Assembly (NCBI GenBank): GCA_009774145.1 | Contig: VSND01000009.1 | Coordinates: 51,167-83,049, forward strand | Length of the DNA stretch: 31,883 nucleotides | Reading direction: 5' to 3' | Origin: Lachnospiraceae bacterium | Lineage (GTDB): Bacteria; Bacillota; Clostridia; Lachnospirales; Lachnospiraceae | Part shown: positions 1 to 7,925 of the stretch, in pieces | How positions within the stretch are numbered: position 1 is the stretch's first letter | Layout: each line of letters begins with the position of its first letter | Translations under genes and position numbers: made by a program | The notes under the pieces: model-generated | Told to the model about the DNA's origin: nothing | The model's database searches: none | The model's input: only the letters and a program-made list of their open reading frames with translations

Positions 1-108
1 GCGGATGCTGTTTTTTTAATTTCAGTTCCGCATCTGCCCGAAGAATGCCCCCTTGTCTGGAAGGATCCCGGCGGATGCAGTTTTTTAATTACCGTTCCGC
101 ATCAGCCC
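1..108. repeat. Two imperfect copies of a short AT-rich intergenic repeat
   Basis: Two related segments, 1-39 and 71-108, lie about 70 bp apart. Each begins GCGGATGC, continues through a T-run and AATT, and ends GTTCCGCATC followed by a TGCCC or AGCCC tail. A fragment resembling the start (CGGATGC) recurs near 130. On the minus strand they follow the end of the flagellar operon. Only 5-bp pairings (GATGC/GCATC or GCGGA/TCCGC) are possible within a copy, so they do not look like standard intrinsic terminators. A related copy occurs at 31795-31821, at the other end of the window. Nothing else is seen in 1-158. Confidence 0.6.
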
Positions 109-158
109 TCACAATACTCTGTGTCCAGACGGATGCGTTTCGAAATCGTTGTCAAATC

Positions 159-920
159 CTAAATATAGTTGCTCATATAGTCCTTCAGTCTTTGGATTGC
201 ACTGCTGTGAATCTGTGAAATCCGGGGTTCGCTGACCCCCAGCACTGCTGCAATCTGCCCCATATTCAGTTCTTCCACATAATACAGGGAGATTACCATC
301 TGCTCCTTTTCCTTCAGGCTTTTGACCGCCTGGGCCAGAATCTGCCTGGATTCCTCCTGAAGGAATGCTTTCTCCGGCTGAGAATGGTTATCAGGACTCG
401 AAAGCTGTAACGACTGGTGTTCATCCTCATCGTCAATCAGCATATCCAGGGAAAGCACATTCATAATGACACTCATGCGCTGGAGCTTTCTGTATTTTTT
501 TATATCCATCCCGATATGCTTTGCAATTTCCTCGTCTGTGGCATCACCTCCCAGAGCAATTCTGGCATCCTCCATCATCCTGACCTGCTTGCGGAAGTCT
601 CTCGGCATCCAGTCATTCTTGCGGACCAGATCGATGATCATACCCCGGATACGTCTTGATATAAACGTCTCAAACTTATTATCCCGCTCCGCGTCGTATC
701 TGTCAATCCCTTTCATGATGGCAATGACGCCTTCATTGATAATATCTTCCATCTGAAGAGAACCTGCATACACCCCCCGCATCTGTGAAGCAATTGTTTT
801 CACAATATACAGATAACGCATAACCAGTTCCTGTTTGATGGAAAGCTCCCCGCTTTTCTGGTATAAGGCAAGGAGTTCTTCATTTGTCTTATCTTTTAGA
901 TTTTCTGTCTGAAGCATCAT
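159..920 (-). CDS. fliA: Flagellar RNA polymerase sigma factor FliA/SigD (sigma-28)
   Basis: This 253-residue protein is the alternative sigma factor that directs RNA polymerase to late flagellar and chemotaxis promoters. Sigma region 2 is visible around residues 30-100 (MEDIINEGVIAIMKGIDRYD, then a FETFISRRIRGMIID segment). Region 3 follows, and a region 4 helix-turn-helix lies near the C terminus (MGQIAAVLGVSEPRISQIH). Length fits the family. The start is the first of two adjacent ATGs, preceded by AAGGGG eight bases upstream. It lies 19 bp after flhA as the last gene of the operon, as SigD does in Bacillus and clostridia. However, flhF, flhG and che genes, which usually separate flhA from sigD, are absent here. 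A candidate sigma-28 promoter in this window lies before cheA. Confidence 0.95.
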   Translation of the reverse strand: MMLQTENLKDKTNEELLALYQKSGELSIKQELVMRYLYIVKTIASQMRGVYAGSLQMEDIINEGVIAIMKGIDRYDAERDNKFETFISRRIRGMIIDLVRKNDWMPRDFRKQVRMMEDARIALGGDATDEEIAKHIGMDIKKYRKLQRMSVIMNVLSLDMLIDDEDEHQSLQLSSPDNHSQPEKAFLQEESRQILAQAVKSLKEKEQMVISLYYVEELNMGQIAAVLGVSEPRISQIHSSAIQRLKDYMSNYI

Positions 921-939
921 ACCTTAAACCCCTTATAGA

Positions 940-3081
940 TCAGGCTCCCCTCCTCTCAGGATTCTCAAGTGTCAGGCTGCCGATGGACTGTATCTGGATA
1001 TTATTTGCGATCTCATTGAAAGACAGTACCCTGACATTTGGATAAAACTGATCAATCAGCCGGTAAAAATGAACTCTCATCACCTGAGACGTTAAGATAA
1101 CCGGATTCTGTGAAAGACTGTTAAACTTTTTAAGCTGCACGGTAATCTGGTTGATCAGACTCTGCAGTACATCCGGATTTAACGCCAGATAATAGCCTCT
1201 CTCTCCCTTGGACAGACAGCTCACCATGGTACGTTCCAGTTCGGAATCCAGCGTAAGCACTTTCATGCTTCCGTCTTCGCAGTACAGCCGGGTAATCGTA
1301 CGTTTCAAAGCTGTCCGGATATGTTCAATCAGTCCATCCACATCTTTAATCGGAAGCCCTGTCTCCGAGATGCTTTCAAGAGCAGTCTCAATGATCGTCT
1401 CCAGATCCTTGATCGGTACCCCTTCCTTCAGAAGGCTGGTCAGGATCTTCTGGAACAGGCTGTAATTGATGAAATTCGGGAAAGCTTCATCAATCAGCTC
1501 CGGAGATGTCTTCTTCATATTTTCTACCAGATGGATGATTTCCTGCCTGGTCAGAAGTTCATGCGCATGCTGCTTGACAACCTCTGACAGATGCGTCACC
1601 AGCACCGACAGCGGATCGATGACCGTATATCCATAGATCTCCGCCATCTCCCGATCCTCCGGACGAATCCAGCGGCTCGGAATACCATATGCCGGTTCGA
1701 TCGTCTCAATACCATCAATTTCCTTTTCAGGATTCTCAGGATCCAGAGCCAGATAGTAATCAACCAGAAGCTCTCCTTTTGCCACCTCTTCGCCCTTGAT
1801 CTTGATACAGTACTGATTGGTATTCAGTCCCGAACTGTCCCGAAGCCGAATGGACGGAATTACAAAACCCATATCCTGGGCATACTGTCTTCGGAAGATG
1901 ACAATTCGGTTTATCAGTTTTCCGCCCACCGATTCGTCCACCAGCGGGATCAGGCTGTATCCGAATTCCATCTCGATCGGTTCCACAGTCAGCAGATTAT
2001 ATACATTATTTACATCCTTATAATATTCTTCCTCTGTAACCTGCCTCAGGGTCTCGCCGCCTGCTTCTCCCGGAATATCCTCCAGAGGAGCCTCTGCCCC
2101 CGGTGCGGAAGCAAAACCAGCGGCTGCCATGGACGGTTCTTCTTTAATTCTTCTGGACAGATAGTAGCCGCCTCCGATCAGCCCGACCGATACGATCAGA
2201 AGCTGAAGCACCGGCATACCCGGGATCACACTCAGAACGCCGATCACCACTCCGCTGATCATGATCGCCGTCGGCTGCGCTGTAAACTGCTTGGATATAT
2301 CCTCATTCAGGCTTCCTTCGGCAACTGCCCTGGTAACGATCATGCCGGTTGCCGTCGAGATCAGAAGGGAGGGAATCTGGCCTACAAGACCGTCGCCTAC
2401 CGTTGCAATGGAATACGTAACCGCTACTTCTCCAAGCGTTCCGCTTCCCTGAACCATGCCGATGATGATACCTCCGATCAGGTTGATACCCGTCGTGATC
2501 AGCGACATGACGGAATCACCCTTTACGATCTTTGTTGCACCATCCATGGAACCATAGAAGTCTGCTTCCCGCTGGATCTTCTCACGTCTGATCTTCGCCT
2601 GCTGTTCATCAATCAGCCCGGAGTTCAGATCCGCATCAATCGCCATCTGCTTACCTGGCATGGCATCCAGCGTAAATCTTGCCGCAACCTCAGAAACACG
2701 CTCTGCACCCTTGGTAATAACCAGAAACTGCATCAAAACAATGATCAGATAAATAACCAGACCGACGACAACATTCCCCTGCAGGATAAAATCACCAAAT
2801 GCCTTGATGATCTGTCCGGAAGAACCGGAATTCGTCAGGATGTTTCTTGTTGTGGACACATTAATACCAAGGCGGAACAGGGTTGTGACCAGCAGAAGCG
2901 ACGGAAATATGGCAAATTCCAGAGGCTCCCTGATCGTCATGGTGATGACAAGGATCATCAGTGACAGGGACATATTCAGAATGATCGCAATGTCGACAAT
3001 TGCTGCCGGCATCGGTATGATCAGCAACAATATAATTGTCAGTACAAACAGTACCACCGAATAGCTTAATAATTTCTTCAT
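940..3081 (-). CDS. flhA: Flagellar type III export gate protein FlhA
   Basis: At 713 residues this is the large export-gate subunit that forms the cytoplasmic nonameric ring and handles substrate-chaperone docking. The N-terminal half contains multiple hydrophobic segments, starting with residues about 5-40. The FHIPEP family signature is clear at about 135-160 (ARFTLDAMPGKQMAIDADL). The C-terminal half is a soluble domain starting after about residue 320, joined by a linker rich in Ala, Gly and Glu. The ATG is preceded by a modest GGATGGAG site. A 161-bp spacer with a large inverted repeat separates it from flhB, unusual in an operon where most genes touch or overlap. Confidence 0.97.
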   Translation of the reverse strand: MKKLLSYSVVLFVLTIILLLIIPMPAAIVDIAIILNMSLSLMILVITMTIREPLEFAIFPSLLLVTTLFRLGINVSTTRNILTNSGSSGQIIKAFGDFILQGNVVVGLVIYLIIVLMQFLVITKGAERVSEVAARFTLDAMPGKQMAIDADLNSGLIDEQQAKIRREKIQREADFYGSMDGATKIVKGDSVMSLITTGINLIGGIIIGMVQGSGTLGEVAVTYSIATVGDGLVGQIPSLLISTATGMIVTRAVAEGSLNEDISKQFTAQPTAIMISGVVIGVLSVIPGMPVLQLLIVSVGLIGGGYYLSRRIKEEPSMAAAGFASAPGAEAPLEDIPGEAGGETLRQVTEEEYYKDVNNVYNLLTVEPIEMEFGYSLIPLVDESVGGKLINRIVIFRRQYAQDMGFVIPSIRLRDSSGLNTNQYCIKIKGEEVAKGELLVDYYLALDPENPEKEIDGIETIEPAYGIPSRWIRPEDREMAEIYGYTVIDPLSVLVTHLSEVVKQHAHELLTRQEIIHLVENMKKTSPELIDEAFPNFINYSLFQKILTSLLKEGVPIKDLETIIETALESISETGLPIKDVDGLIEHIRTALKRTITRLYCEDGSMKVLTLDSELERTMVSCLSKGERGYYLALNPDVLQSLINQITVQLKKFNSLSQNPVILTSQVMRVHFYRLIDQFYPNVRVLSFNEIANNIQIQSIGSLTLENPERRGA

Positions 3082-3102
3082 TCAAGACTCCATCCATCTA
3101 TT

Positions 3103-3155
3103 ATAAACGGCACTCAATTCCTGCACGCACAGAGCTTTGATCCCGTGCCGTTTAT
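3103..3155 (-). other. 11-bp perfect inverted repeat in the flhB-flhA spacer
   Basis: ATAAACGGCAC at 3103-3113 is perfectly complementary to GTGCCGTTTAT at 3145-3155, giving an 11-bp stem with a 31-nt loop. It sits in the otherwise empty 161-bp gap between flhB and flhA, about 20 nt upstream of the flhA start. On the minus strand no T-run follows the stem, so a terminator is unlikely. An mRNA processing or stability element, or a DNA-binding site, is possible but unproven. Confidence 0.5.
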
Positions 3156-3242
3156 CATACTTTTCCGGCAGTTTTCAAATACCAGATATCTATATAAAAT
3201 ATGCGGACGCCGCTCTTTCCATACGGTCTGGAAAAGAGGATG

Positions 3243-4325
3243 CTACTGCAGCATCTCGTCTCTGTGGTTGAGCCGGTAAATATATACCAGAAGTTCTGCC
3301 ACCGCACCATAAAAATCAGGGGGTATCTCCCGCCCCACTTCACAGGAGGCATAAAGAGCTCTTGCGAGAGGCCGGTCTTCCAATACGGACACACCATGTT
3401 CTTCTGCCACCTTTATAATTCGAAACGCCAGATGATCCTGCCCCATGGCCAGTACGACAGGAGCTCCGTGTTTTTCCGGATCATACTTCAGCGCAACCGC
3501 AAAATGCGTAGGGTTTCTTACGACCACGTCCGCCTCCGGCACACTCTGCATCATCCTGCTCATGGCCATCTGTCTCTGAATTCTGCGGATTCTTCCCTTG
3601 ATCTCCGGGTTTCCCTCCGTCATCTTGTATTCTTCTTTTACTTCCTGCTTGGTCATCTTCAGATTATTCTCATAATCCCATCTCTGATAGAGGAAATCAA
3701 AGAACGCCACCACCGCAAAAGCAATACAGACCTTCTTCACCAGCTCGAATACCATCGACAGCGTCTGTGTAGCAGAGCGGAAGATCGGCGTATCGATCAT
3801 GCGGGCAATCGGACTTAAGTCGCTGATTACAAGGTTGTAAAGCAGAGCCAGCAGAATTGCGATTTTGATCAGATTTTTTACAAGATCCACGACCTTCTTC
3901 AGACTGAACATGTTCTTGATCCCGCTGATCGGATTCAGTTTGCTGAATTTTGGCTTCACAGATTCCATCGTAAAAAGGAAACGGGTCTGTATCCCGTGCC
4001 CGAGAATCCCAAGCGCCATGGAAACCGCCAGAAGCGGCAGCGCGCATTTCAGCAAAGAAACCATCGAATAGACGTAAATCTGAGGGGCTTCCTCAAACGG
4101 CGCATCCTGGCTTATGGCAGAAAAAAAGAATTCCATATAGCTTTGCAGCGTCTCATAAATCAGAGGAAGCAGAAGCTTTGTCATATAGAAAACGCCAAAC
4201 AGCATCACAACTGTAACAATATCTTTGCTTTGAAACACATTTCCTTTTTTTCTCGCGTCTCTTCGCCGTTTACTGGTTGGCTGTTCGGTTTTTTCCTGTC
4301 CATTTGCTTCCGCCAAGCTCACCAC
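3243..4325 (-). CDS. flhB: Flagellar type III export switch protein FlhB
   Basis: The 360-residue FlhB controls the switch from rod/hook to filament substrates. The N-terminal region is basic (KRRRDARKKG) and precedes four hydrophobic segments within about residues 35-215. The C-terminal cytoplasmic domain carries the autocleavage motif NPTH at residues 271-274, followed by FAVALKYDPE. The start is uncertain. The reading frame opens with two GTG codons (4325 and 4322), but the GAAGGGA ribosome site touches them, and a TTG at 4316 has better spacing (about 9 nt). No ATG start fits. It follows fliR by 87 bp. Confidence 0.95.
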   Translation of the reverse strand: MVSLAEANGQEKTEQPTSKRRRDARKKGNVFQSKDIVTVVMLFGVFYMTKLLLPLIYETLQSYMEFFFSAISQDAPFEEAPQIYVYSMVSLLKCALPLLAVSMALGILGHGIQTRFLFTMESVKPKFSKLNPISGIKNMFSLKKVVDLVKNLIKIAILLALLYNLVISDLSPIARMIDTPIFRSATQTLSMVFELVKKVCIAFAVVAFFDFLYQRWDYENNLKMTKQEVKEEYKMTEGNPEIKGRIRRIQRQMAMSRMMQSVPEADVVVRNPTHFAVALKYDPEKHGAPVVLAMGQDHLAFRIIKVAEEHGVSVLEDRPLARALYASCEVGREIPPDFYGAVAELLVYIYRLNHRDEMLQ

Positions 4326-4412
4326 TCCCTTCAGCTGCCGGTATCATTTTATAAGAAAGCCCTTTGATGCCCGCGCAGGTCATCCGTTTACGCTTCGCTC
4401 CAGCCGGTGACA

Positions 4413-5165
4413 TTATACCATAAGCCGCAGTGCTTCTTCTATATACAAGAATAAATTGTCAATAATGGTATACATCTTACTGGCAATCGGACTGAACATG
4501 TACAGAAGCATCATCAGACCGACAATAATCTTCAGCTGAAAATTTACTGCAAACACATTGATCTGCGGAATAATACGCATCAGGATTCCCACTGCCGATT
4601 CGGTCACCAGTTCCATGGCAAGGATCGGGAACGCAAGCTGAAGCCCTGTTGCAATGCTGGTCTTAAAAATCTCCACCATCAGCGTGGAAAGCTCCGGTCG
4701 GATCATCACTTCGCCAAAAGGGATCAGACGCGCCGAATGATAGATCAGCGCCATCAGACGCACATGACCGTCTCCAGCCAGAAACAGAAGCACCAGAAAC
4801 GTGTAGAACATTCCCGATGTGATCGTCATCTGCGTATTGTACTGAGGATCATAGGTCTGCGCCATGGACAGTCCCATGATGTAGTCCAGAACCGCAGCCG
4901 CAAAACGGACCACCGCAAAGGAAAGCTCCATGGAAAATCCGATTGCAAAACCCACCATCAGTTCCTTGATCAGCATGAATCCGAATTCAAGCATAAATGC
5001 CGGTTCATGAGTCAGAACGCCGTCCGTCCCCCCATACAGCAAAAAAGACAGGACCAGAATCATAGCCCCTTTCACAGGATTCGGAATATTGGAACGTCCC
5101 AGTATGGGATTCAGCGCAATCGCACCCGTCATCCTCATAAACACCAGCGCAAAAAGGATGAACAT
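4413..5165 (-). CDS. fliR: Flagellar export gate protein FliR
   Basis: This 250-residue, strongly hydrophobic protein has about six membrane segments and begins with FALVFMRMTGAI, the typical FliR opening with an MTG(A) motif. It contains the NPILGRSNIPNPVKG segment that recurs in FliR proteins after the first helix. With FliP and FliQ it forms the helical core of the export gate. The ATG is preceded by AGGAGG at eight nucleotides, located inside the 3' end of fliQ; the intergenic gap is only 4 bp, so the two are probably translationally coupled. Length is close to the family norm of about 255 residues. Confidence 0.95.
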   Translation of the reverse strand: MFILFALVFMRMTGAIALNPILGRSNIPNPVKGAMILVLSFLLYGGTDGVLTHEPAFMLEFGFMLIKELMVGFAIGFSMELSFAVVRFAAAVLDYIMGLSMAQTYDPQYNTQMTITSGMFYTFLVLLFLAGDGHVRLMALIYHSARLIPFGEVMIRPELSTLMVEIFKTSIATGLQLAFPILAMELVTESAVGILMRIIPQINVFAVNFQLKIIVGLMMLLYMFSPIASKMYTIIDNLFLYIEEALRLMV

Positions 5166-5169
5166 ACAG

Positions 5170-5433
5170 TCAGCCTCCTGCGATCAGTCCGACCATCTGT
5201 CTTAAGAAATCCTGAAGCATGGTCAAAATCGTCCCCCCCAGGAATCCCATCACTGCCAGTATGGCAAGAAACTTGGGAACAAATGTCAGTGTCTGCTCAT
5301 TGATCTGCGTAGCTGCCTGAAAGATGGATATCACAACTCCCACCACCATGCTGACCAGCAGAAAAGGAAGCGACAGCCTGAGTGCAAGCAAAAATGCCTG
5401 ATATAAAATGTCAAGTACCTCTACCTCTGTCAT
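5170..5433 (-). CDS. fliQ: Flagellar export gate protein FliQ
   Basis: At 87 residues with two hydrophobic helices (about 15-40 and 50-75) separated by the loop FQAATQINEQTLTFVPK, this is a clear FliQ; the AATQINEQTLTFVPK stretch is the most conserved part of the family. It packs around the FliP-FliR core of the export gate. It lies between fliP and fliR in the canonical fliOPQR order. Confidence 0.96.
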   Translation of the reverse strand: MTEVEVLDILYQAFLLALRLSLPFLLVSMVVGVVISIFQAATQINEQTLTFVPKFLAILAVMGFLGGTILTMLQDFLRQMVGLIAGG

Positions 5434-5463
5434 CCGCAGCTCCTTTCCATGTCACATCGGATA

Positions 5464-6120
5464 TTATTGAAAACTGGCGACAATCCCTGAAAATACAAGT
5501 TCCCAACCGTCTACCGTCACAAAAAGCAGCAGCTTGAAGGGAAGCGAAACCATCGCCGGAGGCAGCATGACCATACCCATGGACATCAGAGTCGTGGCCA
5601 CCATCACATCAATCAGAAGAAACGGCAGATAAATAAAAAAGCCTGCCATAAATCCCCGCTTCAGTTCCGATGTTAAAAAGGACGGAACAATAACCGTAAG
5701 GGAATAATCCATCGGATCTTCTTCAATCTCTGTGCCTGACATGTTAATAAAATTTTCCAGCGTACTGATTTCCGTGTTGCGCAGCATAAACTCCTTCAGC
5801 GGAACCGTCATCTGCTCGATTGCCTCTTCCTGCGTATATTCTCCCCTCAGATAGGGCTGGTAAGCATCTTCATTGATTCTGTCAACCACCGGACTCATAA
5901 TATATAAAGTCAAAAACAGCGCGATGCCCACCAGAACCATATTGGGCGGCGACTGCTGAACTCCCAGTGCATTTCTTGTAAAGGAAATGATGATGATCGT
6001 TCTGGTAAACGAAGTCATCATAATCACGATGGAAGGAAGCAGCGCCACAAGCGTAAGCATATAGAGCAGTTCCAGAGTAGGAACGCTCCCGCCATTTAAC
6101 TGTGTCAAAAGATCACTCAT
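5464..6120 (-). CDS. fliP: Flagellar export gate protein FliP
   Basis: The 218-residue FliP forms the central pore of the export gate. It contains the family signatures LPSIVIMMTSFTR near residues 28-40, and NALGVQQSPPNMVLVGIALFLT shortly after, with further membrane helices around residues 155-215. The N terminus (MSDLLTQLNGGSVPTLELLY) shows no evident cleavable signal, unlike the proteobacterial protein. Its ATG overlaps the stop of fliO by 4 bases (ATGA). Confidence 0.96.
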   Translation of the reverse strand: MSDLLTQLNGGSVPTLELLYMLTLVALLPSIVIMMTSFTRTIIIISFTRNALGVQQSPPNMVLVGIALFLTLYIMSPVVDRINEDAYQPYLRGEYTQEEAIEQMTVPLKEFMLRNTEISTLENFINMSGTEIEEDPMDYSLTVIVPSFLTSELKRGFMAGFFIYLPFLLIDVMVATTLMSMGMVMLPPAMVSLPFKLLLFVTVDGWELVFSGIVASFQ

Positions 6121-6479
6121 CGGTCAACTCCCTTTTTTTCATCACGAAACTTCCTGTATTTGTCCAGAATCTCCTGGAAGGAAGGCTTCACCATATCCTT
6201 CGGATACAGCGGCATGTCCTCCTCAAAATCTCCCTCTACTTCAGCCAGAAGCTGAATGCCGGCCTGACTGACGCCAATCAGATAATGATGTTCTCCTGTA
6301 CGGAGCAGGAGGATTCTCCGGTCCTGCCCCACCTGAAGCTGACTGATCACCTTCATATTTCCGGAACAGGCGTTCATCCCCCACTGTTTTCCCAGCATAC
6401 GGCTGCACCAGTATGCCAGAAAAAGCACGCCGATGACCGCCAGAACCGCATGAAACAAAGACAAGATTCCCATCGTCAC
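6117..6479 (-). CDS. fliO: FliO/FliZ-family flagellar assembly protein
   Basis: This small membrane protein of about 120 residues has one N-terminal hydrophobic helix (about residues 5-28), followed by a soluble domain with the pattern KVISQLQVGQDRRILLLRTGEHHYLIGVS, which is characteristic of FliO/FliZ. FliO assists assembly of the FliP ring. The frame begins with GTG at 6479, overlapping the fliY TGA by the GTGA arrangement; an ATG two codons later (6473) is an alternative start. Position between fliY and fliP is canonical. Identification is by domain pattern and context, since sequence conservation in this family is low. Confidence 0.88.
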   Translation of the reverse strand: MTMGILSLFHAVLAVIGVLFLAYWCSRMLGKQWGMNACSGNMKVISQLQVGQDRRILLLRTGEHHYLIGVSQAGIQLLAEVEGDFEEDMPLYPKDMVKPSFQEILDKYRKFRDEKKGVDR

Positions 6480-7885
6480 AGACTTTCCGGATTGATTTCT
6501 TTTGAAACAATCTCCGTGATACGGATACCGAAATTATCCTCTACCACGACGATATCGCCTCTTGCAATACACTGTCCATTCACGAACAGATCAACCTGTT
6601 CTCCTGCCATCTTATCCAGAACGACCAGCGTACCCTGCGTAAATTCCAGAATATCGCGAACCAGTCTCTTGGTCCTGCCGATCTCCACCGATATCTCCAG
6701 CGGCACTTTCATCAGCATTTCCTGATTCGTCTTATCTTCCATACCATCCCCGGCTTCGTCGCGAATCTGTTCGGAAGACAAAGGACGGATAATCGAACTT
6801 TCCTTTCTGGATGACTCCTGCTGCTTTGGCTTCATCATTTCCATCATCTGCATCTGTGTCTGCTGCATCTGGTTCAAAAGCTGCAGCATCATCGGATCCA
6901 TTGCCGGAGCCGGATACGGATAATATGGCTGCTGCGGTACTGCTCCCGCCTGAGGCGCTGCCGGTGCGGGTTCCGCTGCCGGTGCACTCATGGAATTCAT
7001 CAATGCATCCATCTCCTCCTGAGACATATTTCCGCCGCCTGCGGATGCCGCAGGTGCGGGTTCCGCTGCCGGTGCACTCATGGAATTCATCAGTGCATCC
7101 ATCTCTTCCTGCGACATGCTTCCGCCGCCGGATGCCGCAGGTGCAGGCTCTGCTGCCGGTGCACTCATGGATGCCATCAGCGCATCCATCTCTTCCTGAG
7201 ACATGCTTCCGCCGTCTCCGGATGCTGCCGGCGCTGCCGGCTGAGGAGCCGGTTCCGGCGCTTTCTCCTGGACCGGTTCCGGTGCACTGTCTCCGCCAAG
7301 CCCGAACGGCGTCAGAAGACGTTTCGCAAGGTCGGCAGACATAATATTCATAAATTCACTGTTCAGTTTCTCTTCAATCTCCAGCCGGAAGCGAACCACA
7401 ACCATTCCCTCTTCATCCGGGAAATACTTCTCCTTAAACTCCTCCGGCTCCCCAACGTCAAAAGACTTTGGAGTAGATATATTTACAGGAAAGCCCAGAA
7501 ACTCCGACAATGCAGTCGCCGAGGCTCCCATCATCTGGTTCATGATCTCGCAGATGGCGCTGATGCAGATTTCATCCATCTCGAAGGCCTCTTCATCGGG
7601 AACGGATCCCAACAAAGTACCTACGATGATACGCACATCCTCCTTGCGGAACATCATGACATTCTTTCCTGCCAGACCTTCAACGTAGGCTATCTCCACG
7701 CCAATTGCCGGTTCCAGCTTTTTGAACTCGAACTCTTCCCGGCTCTGAACACGCACGACCGGAGTGGTGATATCTACCTTCGTACCCAGCAAAGTGGAAA
7801 CTGCCGTTGCCGAGGCGCCGAGACTGATATTCATAATCTCGCCTATGGCATCTATTTCCATTTCATTAAAGCTGCTAGCGCCCAT
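6476..7885 (-). CDS. fliY: Flagellar motor switch phosphatase FliY with triplicated CheY-binding-like linker
   Basis: This 469-residue C-ring protein is longer than the roughly 380-residue Bacillus FliY. Residues 1-190 contain two CheC-like repeats, each matching the phosphatase pattern [DS]x3Ex2Nx22P: D12, E16, N19, P42 and S109, E113, N116, P139. Both CheY-P dephosphorylation centres therefore look intact. Residues 200-330 are a Pro/Ala-rich linker with three copies of a 29-30 residue unit (MSQEEMDALM at 228, 257 and 287). A Gln/Met-rich segment follows at 335-352. Residues about 390-466 are a FliN/SpoA domain (GQCIARGDIVVVEDNFGIRI). The N-terminal CheY-binding peptide of Bacillus FliY is absent; the linker copies resemble it instead. 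AAAGGAG precedes the ATG. Confidence 0.95.
   Translation of the reverse strand: MGASSFNEMEIDAIGEIMNISLGASATAVSTLLGTKVDITTPVVRVQSREEFEFKKLEPAIGVEIAYVEGLAGKNVMMFRKEDVRIIVGTLLGSVPDEEAFEMDEICISAICEIMNQMMGASATALSEFLGFPVNISTPKSFDVGEPEEFKEKYFPDEEGMVVVRFRLEIEEKLNSEFMNIMSADLAKRLLTPFGLGGDSAPEPVQEKAPEPAPQPAAPAASGDGGSMSQEEMDALMASMSAPAAEPAPAASGGGSMSQEEMDALMNSMSAPAAEPAPAASAGGGNMSQEEMDALMNSMSAPAAEPAPAAPQAGAVPQQPYYPYPAPAMDPMMLQLLNQMQQTQMQMMEMMKPKQQESSRKESSIIRPLSSEQIRDEAGDGMEDKTNQEMLMKVPLEISVEIGRTKRLVRDILEFTQGTLVVLDKMAGEQVDLFVNGQCIARGDIVVVEDNFGIRITEIVSKEINPESL
6956..7210 (-). repeat. Three in-frame tandem repeats in the fliY linker
   Basis: Within fliY, a unit of 29-30 codons occurs three times (residues about 226-310). 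Each copy encodes MSQEEMDALM, then A or N, then SMSAPAAEPAPAA. Copies 2 and 3 differ by few residues and are close at the nucleotide level too, which suggests recent tandem duplication. The peptide is similar to the first residues of FliM in this window (LSQSQIDALLKSM at residues 5-17). Confidence 0.93.
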
Positions 7886-7925
7886 TTTTCAATCTCCTTT
7901 TGTCCATATTTATTTATCAGACGGA

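Noticed and set aside
1591..2964. A 457-codon plus-strand open frame opposite flhA
   Set aside because: Antisense shadow of a well-supported FlhA; His/Arg/Asn-rich translation without domains.
7022..7200. Possible CRISPR-like regular repeats
   Set aside because: The repeats are in-frame codon repeats of the FliY linker; intervening segments are also repeated, so they are not spacers.
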